DNA of 64,000 nucleotides from Flavobacterium ginsenosidimutans (GCF_003254625.1 NZ_QJRJ01000066.1:26830-90829); one strand, 5' to 3'. Positions 50,295-60,324 are shown, counted from the stretch's first letter. The notes: generated by a model from the letters alone, not told the origin. A program made the numbers and translations.

Positions 50295-52892
50295 TTACGG
50301 ATTCTTCTTCTTAAAAAGACCATTAATTAAATCACTTGCCTTTTTAGTTGCTTCTTGAGTTTTTTGCTCTTTTTCTGTTTTAGCAGCTTGAGTTGTATCT
50401 TTCGCTTTAGTATTTTTATTGATTAAATCTGTAAGCGCTGAAGTTCCTTTTTGAGTCAGTTTTTCTTTTTGCTGATTAACCAATTGTGTAGTCAAACTGC
50501 TTACAGCAGTTTTCATATCAGTACTGATTTTAGGATTTGAAAAGTTACCAGTCAAAGCGGCGTTAATTGGAATGTTTTCCAATTTTGCAGCATCAGCAGG
50601 AGATAATTTCGCTATTAAATTGTTTGCTTCAGTTCCTAAGTATTTTGCAGGAACATCAAACTTAATCGTGTAATTCATAGTTTGATCAAAACCATGAGTT
50701 CCGCCAACTGTAGCTTTAATATCCTGATATTTAATATCGAATGGTTTTACATTTACTTTTCCGTTGTCAAAAGTTAATGCCATTTTCAAATCGTTCAAAT
50801 TCAATTTGTTTAAATCAAGAAACTTCACATTTGAAGTAAGAGAATTTAAAACGGTTGAGTTTTTAGCATTTACTGTAGTCGATAATAATTGACCTAATAA
50901 ATCTCCTGAAATTGATTTTAAATCTGGAGTCAGTTCTTTAGCATCCAAATTACCATTCAATTTAATAGTCGAATTTAATTTTCCATTAATGATTCCAGCA
51001 ATTGGAGCGATTTTTTTCATCATATCCAATTGAGTAAAAGTCTGTGCAATATCAACTTGATTGAAACCTAAATTCATATCAAAAGTTGGCACTTTTTCTT
51101 TCGTAGAAACAGCTCCGTTAAGACCAATTGATCCTCCAAAAATATTTGTTTTAAAGTTTTGAAGAGTTGCTTTCTCGTCTTTAATAATCAATGTTCCAGC
51201 AACATCTTGAAGTTTTAAATTATCGTATAAAACTGTTGTCGCTTTTGCGTTTAATGTGCAATTTAAGAAAGCTGGAATTTTCATCGCCTCAGATGGTTTT
51301 GCTTCTGTTTTAGTAGTTGCAGGTTCGCCAGAAGTCATAAAATCATCAACAGCCAATTGTTTTGAGCTCATGTTGAAATTTCCTTTTAGTTCTTGTTTCT
51401 TAAACATAAAACCATAGAAATTTTCTAAAACTCCATTAATGCTGATATCACTTTTTCCAGTTGTAGCATCAAATTGTTTTAAGTTGATTTTGCTCGGATT
51501 AAATTCTACCAATGCCGTGCTGATGTTCATTGATTTATTGTTTTCGTCAGTATATTTAAATCCAGACAAACTCATTGTACCAGCATTTTTGATATTTTGG
51601 TATTGACTTTTTTCTACAGAAGCCATATCAAAATTTGTTGTAACGTCAGCTTTTAAGATACCAGCCAAAGGTTTATCCATTTTAATAGGGTATGCTTTTG
51701 AAAGATTAGCCAAGTTGATAGTTCCTTTTAAAGCCGCATCGATTATCGGATTTACAGTTATGTTTTTGATATTCGCTTTAGCGCTAAAAATATCTTGATC
51801 AATTCTGAAAGATAACTTATCTAGATTTACATAAGTATCATTTAAGATTCCAGTTTCATTAATGATTTTTGTATCAATTACAATATTTTGAACCGATTTT
51901 GGAAGGTTCGGATATTGGAAAGAAGAATTGTTTGATGCAATTGCGATATTGAATTTAGGAACCGTTGTGTCTGTCAATTCACCTTTTGCAAAACCATTTA
52001 CTGTAAAATCTCCAGTCGTTTTTACACCTTCTAAACTAGAAGCGTAAGCAGAAGGAATCAAACCTAAGAAATTGGTAAACGATGAAGTAGGGGTTTTAAA
52101 CTTTAAATCGTAAATCTGAGCTTTTTCAGTCATTTGGATAAATCCGTCAAACTCTAAAGGTAGTTGATTGATTAAAGCTTTGTTTTCTTTGAAAGTATAT
52201 TTGCTTTTTTCTAAATCGATTCCTAGAACTGCGTCTAAAGTTAGTTTTACATTTTTCATGTAATTCATTTTATCCATGTCTAATGAAACTTTCGCAGTAG
52301 ATTTTGTAGTTAAATCTAATTTCGAATTGGTAAAATCTCCAGTTCCTTCGTGGTTTAAACTGTCAATTACCATTTTAATTTTGGAACCTTGATCGATATA
52401 TCTAAAAGTAAAATTCTCAATTTTATAGTTTTGAATTTTCAAAGCAAGAGGTTTACTTGCTTCGTCTTTTGTTTCTTCTTTTTTGTCTTTTAAAGCAATA
52501 TCAAAGTTTCCAACGCCATCTTTATTGAAAATAATGTTTATTAATCCGTTTGTAGAACTAATTCCTTGAATGCTTAAAGGTTCTTCTTTTCCTTTGAAAA
52601 GTTCTTTAACGCTCATTTTTAAATTTAATTCGCCTAAAGAAACCAAAGTGTCACCTTCAAAAGGAGCTTTATTGATGATAACTAATTTTTCAATTCCAAC
52701 CGTTGCGTTCGGGAAATTTTTGAATAAACTTAAATCAGCATCCGCAAAACTTACCTTAGCATCAACACTTTCGTTGATAGCCTCGACAATCTTGGCTTTA
52801 ATTTGATCTTTAAATAAAAACGGAATGGCAAATAATGCAGCAACAAATACCACTAGGACTATGGCACTTATTTTTAAAACTTTTTTTAGCAT
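50295..52892 (-). CDS. AsmA family protein
   Basis: An 865-residue envelope protein. One N-terminal membrane helix (about 5-27) is followed by DQIKAKIVEAINESVDAKVSFADAD, the typical AsmA start, then a very long repeated beta-strand groove and an AsmA C-terminal region with many short Asn/Lys/Asp turns. The last 60 residues are a low-complexity Lys/Thr/Gln tail. AsmA-like proteins are proposed bridges for lipid transport between the membranes. It has its own promoter candidate at 52935; no partner gene adjoins. Confidence 0.88.
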   Translation of the reverse strand: MLKKVLKISAIVLVVFVAALFAIPFLFKDQIKAKIVEAINESVDAKVSFADADLSLFKNFPNATVGIEKLVIINKAPFEGDTLVSLGELNLKMSVKELFKGKEEPLSIQGISSTNGLINIIFNKDGVGNFDIALKDKKEETKDEASKPLALKIQNYKIENFTFRYIDQGSKIKMVIDSLNHEGTGDFTNSKLDLTTKSTAKVSLDMDKMNYMKNVKLTLDAVLGIDLEKSKYTFKENKALINQLPLEFDGFIQMTEKAQIYDLKFKTPTSSFTNFLGLIPSAYASSLEGVKTTGDFTVNGFAKGELTDTTVPKFNIAIASNNSSFQYPNLPKSVQNIVIDTKIINETGILNDTYVNLDKLSFRIDQDIFSAKANIKNITVNPIIDAALKGTINLANLSKAYPIKMDKPLAGILKADVTTNFDMASVEKSQYQNIKNAGTMSLSGFKYTDENNKSMNISTALVEFNPSKINLKQFDATTGKSDISINGVLENFYGFMFKKQELKGNFNMSSKQLAVDDFMTSGEPATTKTEAKPSEAMKIPAFLNCTLNAKATTVLYDNLKLQDVAGTLIIKDEKATLQNFKTNIFGGSIGLNGAVSTKEKVPTFDMNLGFNQVDIAQTFTQLDMMKKIAPIAGIINGKLNSTIKLNGNLDAKELTPDLKSISGDLLGQLLSTTVNAKNSTVLNSLTSNVKFLDLNKLNLNDLKMALTFDNGKVNVKPFDIKYQDIKATVGGTHGFDQTMNYTIKFDVPAKYLGTEANNLIAKLSPADAAKLENIPINAALTGNFSNPKISTDMKTAVSSLTTQLVNQQKEKLTQKGTSALTDLINKNTKAKDTTQAAKTEKEQKTQEATKKASDLINGLFKKKNP

Positions 52893-52934
52893 ATAAATAG
52901 ATTTGAGGGTTTAACTTATTAAAATCAACTCCTG

Positions 52935-52942
52935 CAAAAATA
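52935..52942 (-). promoter_or_regulatory. Candidate -7 element for the AsmA gene
   Basis: TATTTTTG on the minus strand, 42 bases before the ATG. No clear -33 TTG. Confidence 0.45.
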
Positions 52943-53013
52943 GTTTTTTTTACTAGAGTACAGCGATAAAATTTTCATAAAAATGTAAGAATTTATTTAA
53001 ATATGTTAAATAA

Positions 53014-53050
53014 AAAAATCCGTTGAGAAATACTTTCAAAACGGATTTTT
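53014..53050 (-). terminator. Intrinsic terminator after the sppA-hydrolase pair
   Basis: An 11-base stem (AAAAATCCGTT with AACGGATTTTT) ending in a T-run on the minus strand, 16 bases after the hydrolase stop. Confidence 0.8.
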
Positions 53051-53066
53051 AACTGCATTTATTTTA

Positions 53067-54014
53067 TTATTTCTGAATAAATGAAACTATTTTATCAATT
53101 AGAGCTTCTGAAATAGGAAGTGTTTCATTATTGTAGCTTGCTAAATTAGCATCGTTACCGCCTTCAATGATTTTCATTATATGATTCATCTTGTCAATAA
53201 TCTGTATTTCAGCATTTGCATTTGCCTGTTTTAAATTCTCGGCATCTTTTACAGAAATCTGAATATCATTATTTCCTTGTAAGATTAAAACTGGAATAGT
53301 CAGTTTTTTTATTTCGGTCTGCGGATTGTATTTGAACCACGAAATCAAATAAGGCTGAACGCTTGGTCTGAAAAGAGAATTCAGCATTGGATCAACTTTT
53401 TTTACTTCAAATCCATTTTTTAAACTATCGATAATTGGGAAAGTCATATCATTAAGCTGTTTCATTGACTTTGCACCAATTTGGTTTTTTAGAATTTGAT
53501 CTGCTGGTTCGCCCGCGCCCGCAATCGAAACAAATTTGTCTGCTTTTGCACTGGCAACCATTCCAATTAAAGAACCTTCGCTATGACCAATTATAATTAC
53601 TTTCGAAAATCGTTTGTCTAGTTTTAAATAATTAATCCAGCTTTTTGCATCTTGAATATAATTTTCAAAAACCAAACTGCTTTCAGATCCGCCTGCTGTT
53701 TTACTTTCTCCGATGGCTCTTTTGTCATATCGTAAAGATGCAATTCCGTTTTTTGCCAAAGCTTCAGCTAGCATTTTTAACGAATTGTTTTTCATCATCG
53801 GATTATTTCCGTTTCGGTCAGTTGGACCAGATCCTGCAATGATTAAAGCCACAGGATATTTTTTGGTTAAATCTGGAGTCGTCAGCGTACCAAAAATCTG
53901 ATCGGTATTTATTTTTAAAATCGCTGGAGATTCCTTAAAAGTGATTTCTTTTTTGGTTTGGGCATTTAAAAAGCTCCAAAACAAAACCGTTAGAAAAAGA
54001 ATTGCTTTATTCAT
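53067..54014 (-). CDS. Secreted alpha/beta hydrolase
   Basis: A 315-residue hydrolase with a signal peptide (cleavage near LNAQT). The nucleophile elbow is GHSEGSLIG, an oxyanion-type segment IIAGSGPTDRNGNN precedes it, an Asp lies in the ILQGNNDIQISVKDAE strand, and a His in DKMNHIMKII completes the triad. The GHSEGS form and the APAS-like fold suggest a dienelactone-hydrolase or peptidase-like enzyme acting in the periplasm. It follows sppA by 12 bases, so the two are one operon. Confidence 0.87.
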   Translation of the reverse strand: MNKAILFLTVLFWSFLNAQTKKEITFKESPAILKINTDQIFGTLTTPDLTKKYPVALIIAGSGPTDRNGNNPMMKNNSLKMLAEALAKNGIASLRYDKRAIGESKTAGGSESSLVFENYIQDAKSWINYLKLDKRFSKVIIIGHSEGSLIGMVASAKADKFVSIAGAGEPADQILKNQIGAKSMKQLNDMTFPIIDSLKNGFEVKKVDPMLNSLFRPSVQPYLISWFKYNPQTEIKKLTIPVLILQGNNDIQISVKDAENLKQANANAEIQIIDKMNHIMKIIEGGNDANLASYNNETLPISEALIDKIVSFIQK

Positions 54015-54026
54015 CTTTTAATTCAA

Positions 54027-55784
54027 TTAGTAAATATTGATTCCATAAGGTAATATTGCTTGTACTCCTTTTTGTTTTTGAAATTTCTTTACCTGCTCAA
54101 TAAGAAGGTAGTTTTCTTCTCCGATTTCTTCTTTAATGAAAGCTTCTTTAGATCTTGCAAAAGGCAGATTTGAAAGAAGATCGTTTAGTGTTTTTTCGTA
54201 TTCAGGATAATTCTGAGTACTGTAATTTTTTACTTTAGCGATTTTTGCCGCTTCAGCAATTGCATCATTCAGTCCACCGATTTTATCAACCAAACCAATT
54301 TTTAAAGCTTCAGTTCCAGACCAAACTCTACCTTGCGCAATAGAATCAACTTGTGCAAAAGTCATTTTTCGGCCTTCAGCAACGTGAGTTACAAAAGTGT
54401 TGTATATTTTTTCAACTCCTTCTAAAGTAAACGCTTTGAACTTTTCGTCAACTGGTAAAAACGGACTATAGTTTGCTGAGTTTTCGTGAGTTTTAACCTG
54501 CTCTGAATTGATTCCTAATTTATTGGCTAATGGACTAAAGTTTGGCAGCATTCCGAAAACCCCAATAGATCCTGTAATGGTATTGTTTTCAGCAAAGATT
54601 TTATTAGCGTTACAAGCAATATAATAACCGCCAGAAGCTGCATAATTACCCATAGAAACCACAACTGGTTTAACTTTTTTTGTAATCTCGATTTCTCTCC
54701 AAATTAAATCAGAAGTTAGAGCGCTTCCGCCTGGACTGTCAATTCTAAGAACGATAGCTTTAACATCATCATTTTTTCTAGCTTCCTGAAGAGAACGTCT
54801 CATTGAACCTTCTCCAATAGTATTTACATCACCTTCGCCGCTTCCAATTTCGCCTTGAGCGTAAATAATAGCAATTTGATCTGTTGCAGTATTGGCTAAA
54901 GCTGTTGTTACATTATTTTGAGTATAATCTATAATCGAAATTTTATTGTAATCTTCGTCTTTGTCTACTTTCAGCGCTTTTCTAATGGCATCATGATAAA
55001 CATCTTCATAAGCAACAATGTCCACTAAATGCTGCTGTTTAGCCATTTCTGGAGTTCTTGCCAAAAGTCCGTTTGCAATTTCATTTAATTTAGGCAACGG
55101 AATATTTCTGCTTTTAGAAATATCAGCAGAAACGGTAGCCCAAATAGAATTTAAAAGTGCCGTTATCTGTTCTCTGTTAGCATCACTCATTTTATTTTCT
55201 AAGAAAGGTTCAACCGCGCTTTTGTATTTTCCGTGTCGAATAACTTCCATGTGAATTCCAGATTTATCTTGAAAATCTTTGAAAAACATAATTTCAGAAG
55301 AAAGGCCTTTAAAATCTAAATCTCCAGCTGGATTCAAATAAATAGTATTGGCAACAGAATTTAGATAATATTCTTTTTGCGAATAAGAATTGGCGTAAGC
55401 CCAAACAAATTTCCCTGATTTTTTAAAGCTTTCAAGAGCATTTCTTAAGTCTTTATATTGTGCTAGACCAAGAGAAGATTCATCATTTAGAATCGAAATT
55501 CCTTTGATGTTATCGTCTGTTTTTGCAGCTTCAATGGCATTAATTACATCCGTTAAACCAATGCCTTTTTGCTCAGAAAAGCGAGTTACCCATGGATCTT
55601 TATATTTTCCGGCGTAATCATTTTTAATTTCTTTTAAATTTAATTCAATGACCGAATCAGATTTAACAGAAACGCTATCGTCTCCGCCAAAAACAACTCC
55701 GATAAAGATTACTCCAAAAAAGAAGAGCATGATAAAAACAAAAATACCAATTACAGTGGCAATTACATTTCCTAAAAACTTCAT
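54027..55784 (-). CDS. sppA: Signal peptide peptidase SppA, 67K type
   Basis: A 585-residue inner-membrane serine protease that degrades cleaved signal peptides. Start ATG 55782-55784 places the membrane anchor (about 5-30) at the N-terminus; the longer frame adds 12 unsupported residues. The protein has two homologous halves. The Lys of the Ser/Lys dyad is in RHGKYKSAVEPFL and the nucleophile Ser in NYAASGGYYIACN. SPGGSALTSDLIW forms the oxyanion part. It is transcribed with a secreted hydrolase. Confidence 0.95.
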   Translation of the reverse strand: MKFLGNVIATVIGIFVFIMLFFFGVIFIGVVFGGDDSVSVKSDSVIELNLKEIKNDYAGKYKDPWVTRFSEQKGIGLTDVINAIEAAKTDDNIKGISILNDESSLGLAQYKDLRNALESFKKSGKFVWAYANSYSQKEYYLNSVANTIYLNPAGDLDFKGLSSEIMFFKDFQDKSGIHMEVIRHGKYKSAVEPFLENKMSDANREQITALLNSIWATVSADISKSRNIPLPKLNEIANGLLARTPEMAKQQHLVDIVAYEDVYHDAIRKALKVDKDEDYNKISIIDYTQNNVTTALANTATDQIAIIYAQGEIGSGEGDVNTIGEGSMRRSLQEARKNDDVKAIVLRIDSPGGSALTSDLIWREIEITKKVKPVVVSMGNYAASGGYYIACNANKIFAENNTITGSIGVFGMLPNFSPLANKLGINSEQVKTHENSANYSPFLPVDEKFKAFTLEGVEKIYNTFVTHVAEGRKMTFAQVDSIAQGRVWSGTEALKIGLVDKIGGLNDAIAEAAKIAKVKNYSTQNYPEYEKTLNDLLSNLPFARSKEAFIKEEIGEENYLLIEQVKKFQKQKGVQAILPYGINIY

Positions 55785-55922
55785 ATGTATATTTTTTTTA
55801 TAAGTAGTAAAAAAGGGCAAAACGTTACAAACTAAACATCTAAATTAATGATTGTATTTGAGACGTCGTTTCACAAATATATTGGTTAATTCTAAAATAG
55901 TTTTAGTTAATTTGCAATAATT

Positions 55923-57059
55923 ATGAAATTACAGCATCAAGTCGTTTTATCGATAGGCAGCAACCAAGGCAGCAGACTAGAAAACATTCAAAATTGTATC
56001 GATTTGATACATCAAAATGTTGGGACTGTTATTCAGGTTTCAAAACTTTACGAGACTCCTGCATGGGGTTTTGAAAGTGATGCTTTTTATAATTGTGCAC
56101 TTCTTTTGCATACTACTTCATCTGCACAAAAAGTATTAAATCAGGTTTTAAAAGTTGAAAAAGAATTAGGAAGAATTCGCTTGAATCAAGAAGGATATCA
56201 ATCTAGGATTATCGATGTTGATTTGATTGCTTTTGATGATGAAATAATTGACTCAGAAAAACTTCAGATTCCGCATCCTTTAATGCAGAATAGAAATTTT
56301 GTTTTGTTGCCAATGAAGGACTTAAAGCTCAATTGGGAACATCCTATTTTAAAGAAAACAATTCCTGAACTAATTGCAATTACTCCTGATGAAAGCGTAT
56401 GTACAGTCGTTCAAGATTTAGAAAATCCGCTTGGTGAAATTCGGTTAAATCAGTTTAATTATATTTCTTTTGAAGGAAATATTGGTGCCGGAAAAACAAC
56501 TTTGGTGCATAAAATTGCGGAAGATTTTAATGCAAAAACCGTTTTGGAAAGATTTGCAGATAATCCGTTTTTGCCAAAGTTTTATAAAGATCAAAACCGA
56601 TATGCGTTTCCTTTGGAAATGTCTTTTTTAGCCGATCGTTATCAGCAATTAGCTGATGATTTGGCTCAATTTGACTTGTTTAAAGATTTTATAGTTGCCG
56701 ATTATCATATTTTTAAATCATTGATTTTTGCCAAAATAACCCTCGCAGAAGATGAGTATCGTTTGTATAGAAATCTATTTGATATCATTTACAAAGAAAT
56801 GCCAAAACCTGATTTGTATATTTACTTGTATCAAAATACAGGACGTCTTCTTCAAAACATAAAAAAACGAGGACGTACATACGAACAAAATATTGAAGCC
56901 ACTTATTTAGATAAAATCAATAATGGTTATTTAGAATATATAAAATCGCAAACCGATTTGAATGTGCTGATTATAGATGTTTCTAATCGTGATTTTGTCA
57001 AAAAACACGAAGACTATATTTTTATATTAAACGAAATTAAGAAGAAAACAAATTCTTAA
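55923..57059 (+). CDS. Fusion of FolK and a deoxynucleoside kinase
   Basis: A 378-residue two-domain protein. Residues 1-160 are 6-hydroxymethyl-7,8-dihydropterin pyrophosphokinase (folK) with LSIGSNQGSRLENIQ and RIIDVDLIAFDDE, which makes the folate precursor. Residues 178-378 are a deoxynucleoside kinase with P-loop GNIGAGKTT (185-193), VADYHIFKSLIFAK and RGRTYEQNIEATYLDKIN, phosphorylating deoxynucleosides for salvage. Both active sites look intact and there is no frameshift. It lies divergent from sppA. I believe the fusion is widespread in Flavobacteriia, so it is not novel in itself. Confidence 0.93.
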   Translation: MKLQHQVVLSIGSNQGSRLENIQNCIDLIHQNVGTVIQVSKLYETPAWGFESDAFYNCALLLHTTSSAQKVLNQVLKVEKELGRIRLNQEGYQSRIIDVDLIAFDDEIIDSEKLQIPHPLMQNRNFVLLPMKDLKLNWEHPILKKTIPELIAITPDESVCTVVQDLENPLGEIRLNQFNYISFEGNIGAGKTTLVHKIAEDFNAKTVLERFADNPFLPKFYKDQNRYAFPLEMSFLADRYQQLADDLAQFDLFKDFIVADYHIFKSLIFAKITLAEDEYRLYRNLFDIIYKEMPKPDLYIYLYQNTGRLLQNIKKRGRTYEQNIEATYLDKINNGYLEYIKSQTDLNVLIIDVSNRDFVKKHEDYIFILNEIKKKTNS

Positions 57060-57062
57060 AAT

Positions 57063-57413
57063 TTATATTATCCCGAGTTGCTTTCTAAGTTTTACTGATA
57101 ATTTTTCCTGAACAAGACGATAAGACTGCTGAATGTATTTTTCCCATTCTGATTTTTTCATTCTTGTAATATCATCAATTAAAACCCATTTGTATTTTGC
57201 GACATAAGGTGCTGGTTTAAATCCAGGTTTATTACTTATTTCTTCAAATTCTTCATCCAAAACTTTAAATGAAGCTGATGTAGGATTTTGATCAAGTCCT
57301 ACAACGCAATACATTTTAGTGCCAACTGAAAATACAAGGTCATGTTCCCATTTAATATCTTCTGTTGTACCTGTTAATTTTTGACAAATTTCTCGAATGG
57401 TTTCTATATTCAT
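57063..57413 (-). CDS. MmcQ/YjbR family protein
   Basis: A 116-residue protein of the MmcQ/YjbR (CyaY-like DNA-binding) family. The beginning METIREICQKLTGTTEDIKWE-like segment (here MNIETIREICQK), the middle KMYCVVGLDQ and the C-terminal KYKWVLIDD are typical. Function is unknown; family members were proposed to bind DNA. It is convergent with the folK fusion (3-base gap) and lies 1 base after the T9SS protein gene, so it may be co-transcribed with it. Confidence 0.85.
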   Translation of the reverse strand: MNIETIREICQKLTGTTEDIKWEHDLVFSVGTKMYCVVGLDQNPTSASFKVLDEEFEEISNKPGFKPAPYVAKYKWVLIDDITRMKKSEWEKYIQQSYRLVQEKLSVKLRKQLGII

Positions 57414-57414
57414 T

Positions 57415-59601
57415 TTATCTTTTTAATGTAAAATGACCTTTTAAAACGGGCATTGAATCATCTACTTTTAAGGCATACCAATAATCGGAAGCAGGAAGAG
57501 CAACTTGGTTTAAAGTGCCATCCCAGGTCATTTTTGATCTGCTTAATTGTGCTACAAGTTTTCCGTAACGATCAAAAATGGTTACTACAGCTTGGGGGTA
57601 ATTTTCCATTCCAGTTACTTCCCAGACATCATTGAAAGTGTCATTGTTTGGAGTGAAAAATGGAGGAAAAACAAGTACAACAAACTGTTTAACGGTTCCA
57701 CCACAACCGCTTTTTTCTCGTGCATAAGCAGTTTGCAATCCGCCAGGCACATTATAAAAAACAGTAGAATCTTGAAAATTGACACCGTCTACAGAATATT
57801 CAAAATAATCTTCTGCTTTTACAGGATAAATGATGGCTCTCGTTCCTTCAACATCAATGCGTTCAATCTGAGGAACTTTGTGTTCTTCAACTATGATTGT
57901 TTTTGTACTCGTACAATTTTCAGGAGATGGACTTGTAACATCCACAGTGTATTTGCCTCCTTTGTTTACCGTAATGGTTTGAGTAGTCTCTCCATTATTT
58001 GACCATTTATAAAGCATTCCTGAAACACCAGCATCTAATGTAATGGTTTGAAACTGGCACAAAGGCAAGGTTTCATCTGTAACAGCTGGAGGGGTATAAA
58101 TTACAATGTTTACAGGAGTTCTAGTTGGATTTATACAACCATTATTTGAAGCTTCGGCATAATAAGTAGTGTTTGCTGTAATTGGAGGAGTTGTAAAACT
58201 TTCACCAGTTAGAACAGTTGTTCCTCCGGTTGCTGTAGTGTACCAATTAATTATTCCGATATTAGAAGTCGCTTTAATAGTTAAATATCCAGGTCCGCAA
58301 TTTGAATAAGTTCCTTGTTCTGCAATCGGTACTGAAGGTGTTGTGTTTACCGTTGCAATTACAGATTTTCGGTTCGATTCGCAGCCAGCGTCTACGTAAT
58401 ACGTTGTCGTGGTGTTTATTGTTGGAGAGGTATAGGTAGTGCCTGTTCCTAATAAATTTCCTCCAGTTGCGGCGTCATACCAGCTAATTGTTCCTGTATT
58501 TGCTGTTGCGTTAAGAATAAAACTTCCAGAATCACAAACAGAAGCTGGTGTAACGGGTGTTACTACAGGAATTGTGATTTTAGTACTTGTTGCTATTTCT
58601 AAAGGAGATTCGCCAGGCATTCCACCATATTCAACAACGTATCCTTTTGGTTGGTAAGGATCGCCAGAAGTTAAAGAGCCAGTGTTTGATAAGTCATTCC
58701 AAGAACCTTTTATTCCAACTCCTGGCTGTGTAATGTGAGCATAATTTTCATCACCTAAATTATTAGGTTCTCCAGAGTTCCAAAACGCATAATTTGGAGT
58801 TGAACCGCTTTGGTTTCCATTCCAAAAAATAGTTCCAGCTTCAGGACCTGTAACCCATTTCCAAACTCCTTCGGATTCAGCATCGCTTCCGCCAATCCAT
58901 CCTGTTCCAGAAGCCTGTTCGCCAATTAATTTTGCTTCATCGGCTGATAAAACAGTAGCTAAATATCCTTGAAGTCCATAATAGGTACGCGCGGCCGCCA
59001 GATCTCGAGCTGCAGTCCATGTGATGCCAATATTTGGAACGTATTCATAATAATGCTGTGTGGACGGTAAATAATTTGCCTTGCCCATTGTTATAGAAAA
59101 TGTCTTTATTCCAGAAGCCGTAGCGGAGGAATTTGTAAAAACAACATCTTTAATAGCCGCAACAAAATCAGAATATAAAACATCAGCTCCTGTAGGATTT
59201 GATAATGTCAGTTTTCCTGCAACTGCATCCCAACTTGTAGTAATATTTGAGTGCGATGTAGGATTTGAAAGTTCAAGATTGTCAAAACCTTGTGAATATC
59301 CCGAAGAAATTTGAATATAAATTGCTTCAGTTCCTGTTTCTAAGGGATCGTTTGTTATTGTAATATCTGTTACAATTTTTATAGTGGTTTGAGGGCAGTA
59401 CACTTGATCTCCCGTAGCTTTAATCACTGGAGGGTCAATAAAAGCATTTGTTCTTAAGTTTTGCTTTTTGCCAGATTTAAGAGTATCGTTTGGAATTATC
59501 GTGATACTCTTATTTATAATGTTTTTATTGCTTGCGTATGATTGGTTCAATCCTAATGCAAACAATAAAAAGGAGAATTTTATTAAGTAATTATTTTTCA
59601 T
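57415..59601 (-). CDS. T9SS type B sorted protein with C-type lectin-like domain
   Basis: A 728-residue secreted protein: signal peptide (about 1-23), a beta-rich N-terminal region, a C-type lectin-like domain at about 183-330 (WTAARDLAAARTYYG, TGWIGGSDAESEGVWKWV, and an EPN motif in NSGEPNNLGDENYAHI), two Ig-like modules each containing the SWYDAATGG/NWYTTATGG signature, and a C-terminal gliding-motility-type sorting domain beginning FFTPNNDTFNDVWEV and ending FTLKR. It would be exported by the T9SS and fixed to, or shed from, the cell surface; the EPN motif suggests mannose-type sugar binding, unproven. Confidence 0.93.
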   Translation of the reverse strand: MKNNYLIKFSFLLFALGLNQSYASNKNIINKSITIIPNDTLKSGKKQNLRTNAFIDPPVIKATGDQVYCPQTTIKIVTDITITNDPLETGTEAIYIQISSGYSQGFDNLELSNPTSHSNITTSWDAVAGKLTLSNPTGADVLYSDFVAAIKDVVFTNSSATASGIKTFSITMGKANYLPSTQHYYEYVPNIGITWTAARDLAAARTYYGLQGYLATVLSADEAKLIGEQASGTGWIGGSDAESEGVWKWVTGPEAGTIFWNGNQSGSTPNYAFWNSGEPNNLGDENYAHITQPGVGIKGSWNDLSNTGSLTSGDPYQPKGYVVEYGGMPGESPLEIATSTKITIPVVTPVTPASVCDSGSFILNATANTGTISWYDAATGGNLLGTGTTYTSPTINTTTTYYVDAGCESNRKSVIATVNTTPSVPIAEQGTYSNCGPGYLTIKATSNIGIINWYTTATGGTTVLTGESFTTPPITANTTYYAEASNNGCINPTRTPVNIVIYTPPAVTDETLPLCQFQTITLDAGVSGMLYKWSNNGETTQTITVNKGGKYTVDVTSPSPENCTSTKTIIVEEHKVPQIERIDVEGTRAIIYPVKAEDYFEYSVDGVNFQDSTVFYNVPGGLQTAYAREKSGCGGTVKQFVVLVFPPFFTPNNDTFNDVWEVTGMENYPQAVVTIFDRYGKLVAQLSRSKMTWDGTLNQVALPASDYWYALKVDDSMPVLKGHFTLKR

Positions 59602-59707
59602 ATTATAAAAGTATCACTTTTATAATAATAAAAAAATATATTTACATTTCTAACATTTTAAGTTTAGAAAATATTTTAAAATCACATTTTTTTAGTAAAA
59701 AGACTGT

Positions 59708-60250
59708 TTAATTTTTATTTGGCCAGTTTATCTTTTGAAATAAATCCCAAACAACAATTCCGGCGCTTACAGAAATATTAAGAGAATGCTTGGTTCCAAG
59801 CTGTGGAATTTCTATACATCCATCACAAATAGCAACAGCTTCTTGCGATACGCCAAAAACTTCATTTCCAAAAACTAAAGCATATTTTTGATCTTTTTCA
59901 ATTTTGAAATCCTGAAGAAAAATGGAACTTTCAACTTGTTCTATAGCCATTGTCAGAACATTTTCTTTCTTTAAGTTCTCAATAACTTCTAGAACATTTT
60001 CGTGATGTTCCCAAGCAACAGTTTCAGTTGCGCCAAGAGCGGTTTTATGAATTTCTTTATTTGGAGGTGTTGCGGTGATCCCGCATAAAATGATTTTTTC
60101 AATCAAAAACGCATCAGCAGTTCTAAAAACAGAACCAATATTGTGCAGACTTCGAATATCGTCTAAAACTAATATTAAAGGTGTTTTCTCCGATTTTTTA
60201 AAATCTTCAATTGATTTACGGTCTAGTTCGCTGTTTTCGAGTTTTCTCAT
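59708..60250 (-). CDS. TrmH/SpoU family RNA methyltransferase
   Basis: A 180-residue SPOUT-fold enzyme that transfers a methyl group from S-adenosylmethionine to a ribose 2'-O in tRNA or rRNA. Motif 1 RSLHNIGSVFRTADAF, motif 2 LVFGNEVFGVS and motif 3 EIPQLGTKHSLNISVSAGIV are intact. The start is ATG 60248-60250; TTG 60265 is rejected. Target position cannot be assigned. It lies downstream of the DUF1573 gene on the same strand but after that gene's terminator. Confidence 0.93.
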   Translation of the reverse strand: MRKLENSELDRKSIEDFKKSEKTPLILVLDDIRSLHNIGSVFRTADAFLIEKIILCGITATPPNKEIHKTALGATETVAWEHHENVLEVIENLKKENVLTMAIEQVESSIFLQDFKIEKDQKYALVFGNEVFGVSQEAVAICDGCIEIPQLGTKHSLNISVSAGIVVWDLFQKINWPNKN

Positions 60251-60272
60251 TGTTTTTGAATTCAAGTCATAA

Positions 60273-60302
60273 AAAAAGCTTCCAAAGATAAGGAAGCTTT
60301 TT
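60273..60302 (-). terminator. Intrinsic terminator after the DUF1573 gene
   Basis: On the minus strand an 11-base stem (AAAAAGCTTCC with GGAAGCTTTTT) and T-run, 22 bases after the DUF1573 stop. Confidence 0.88.
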
Positions 60303-60324
60303 CATTATTTTAAATGTTTTCAGA

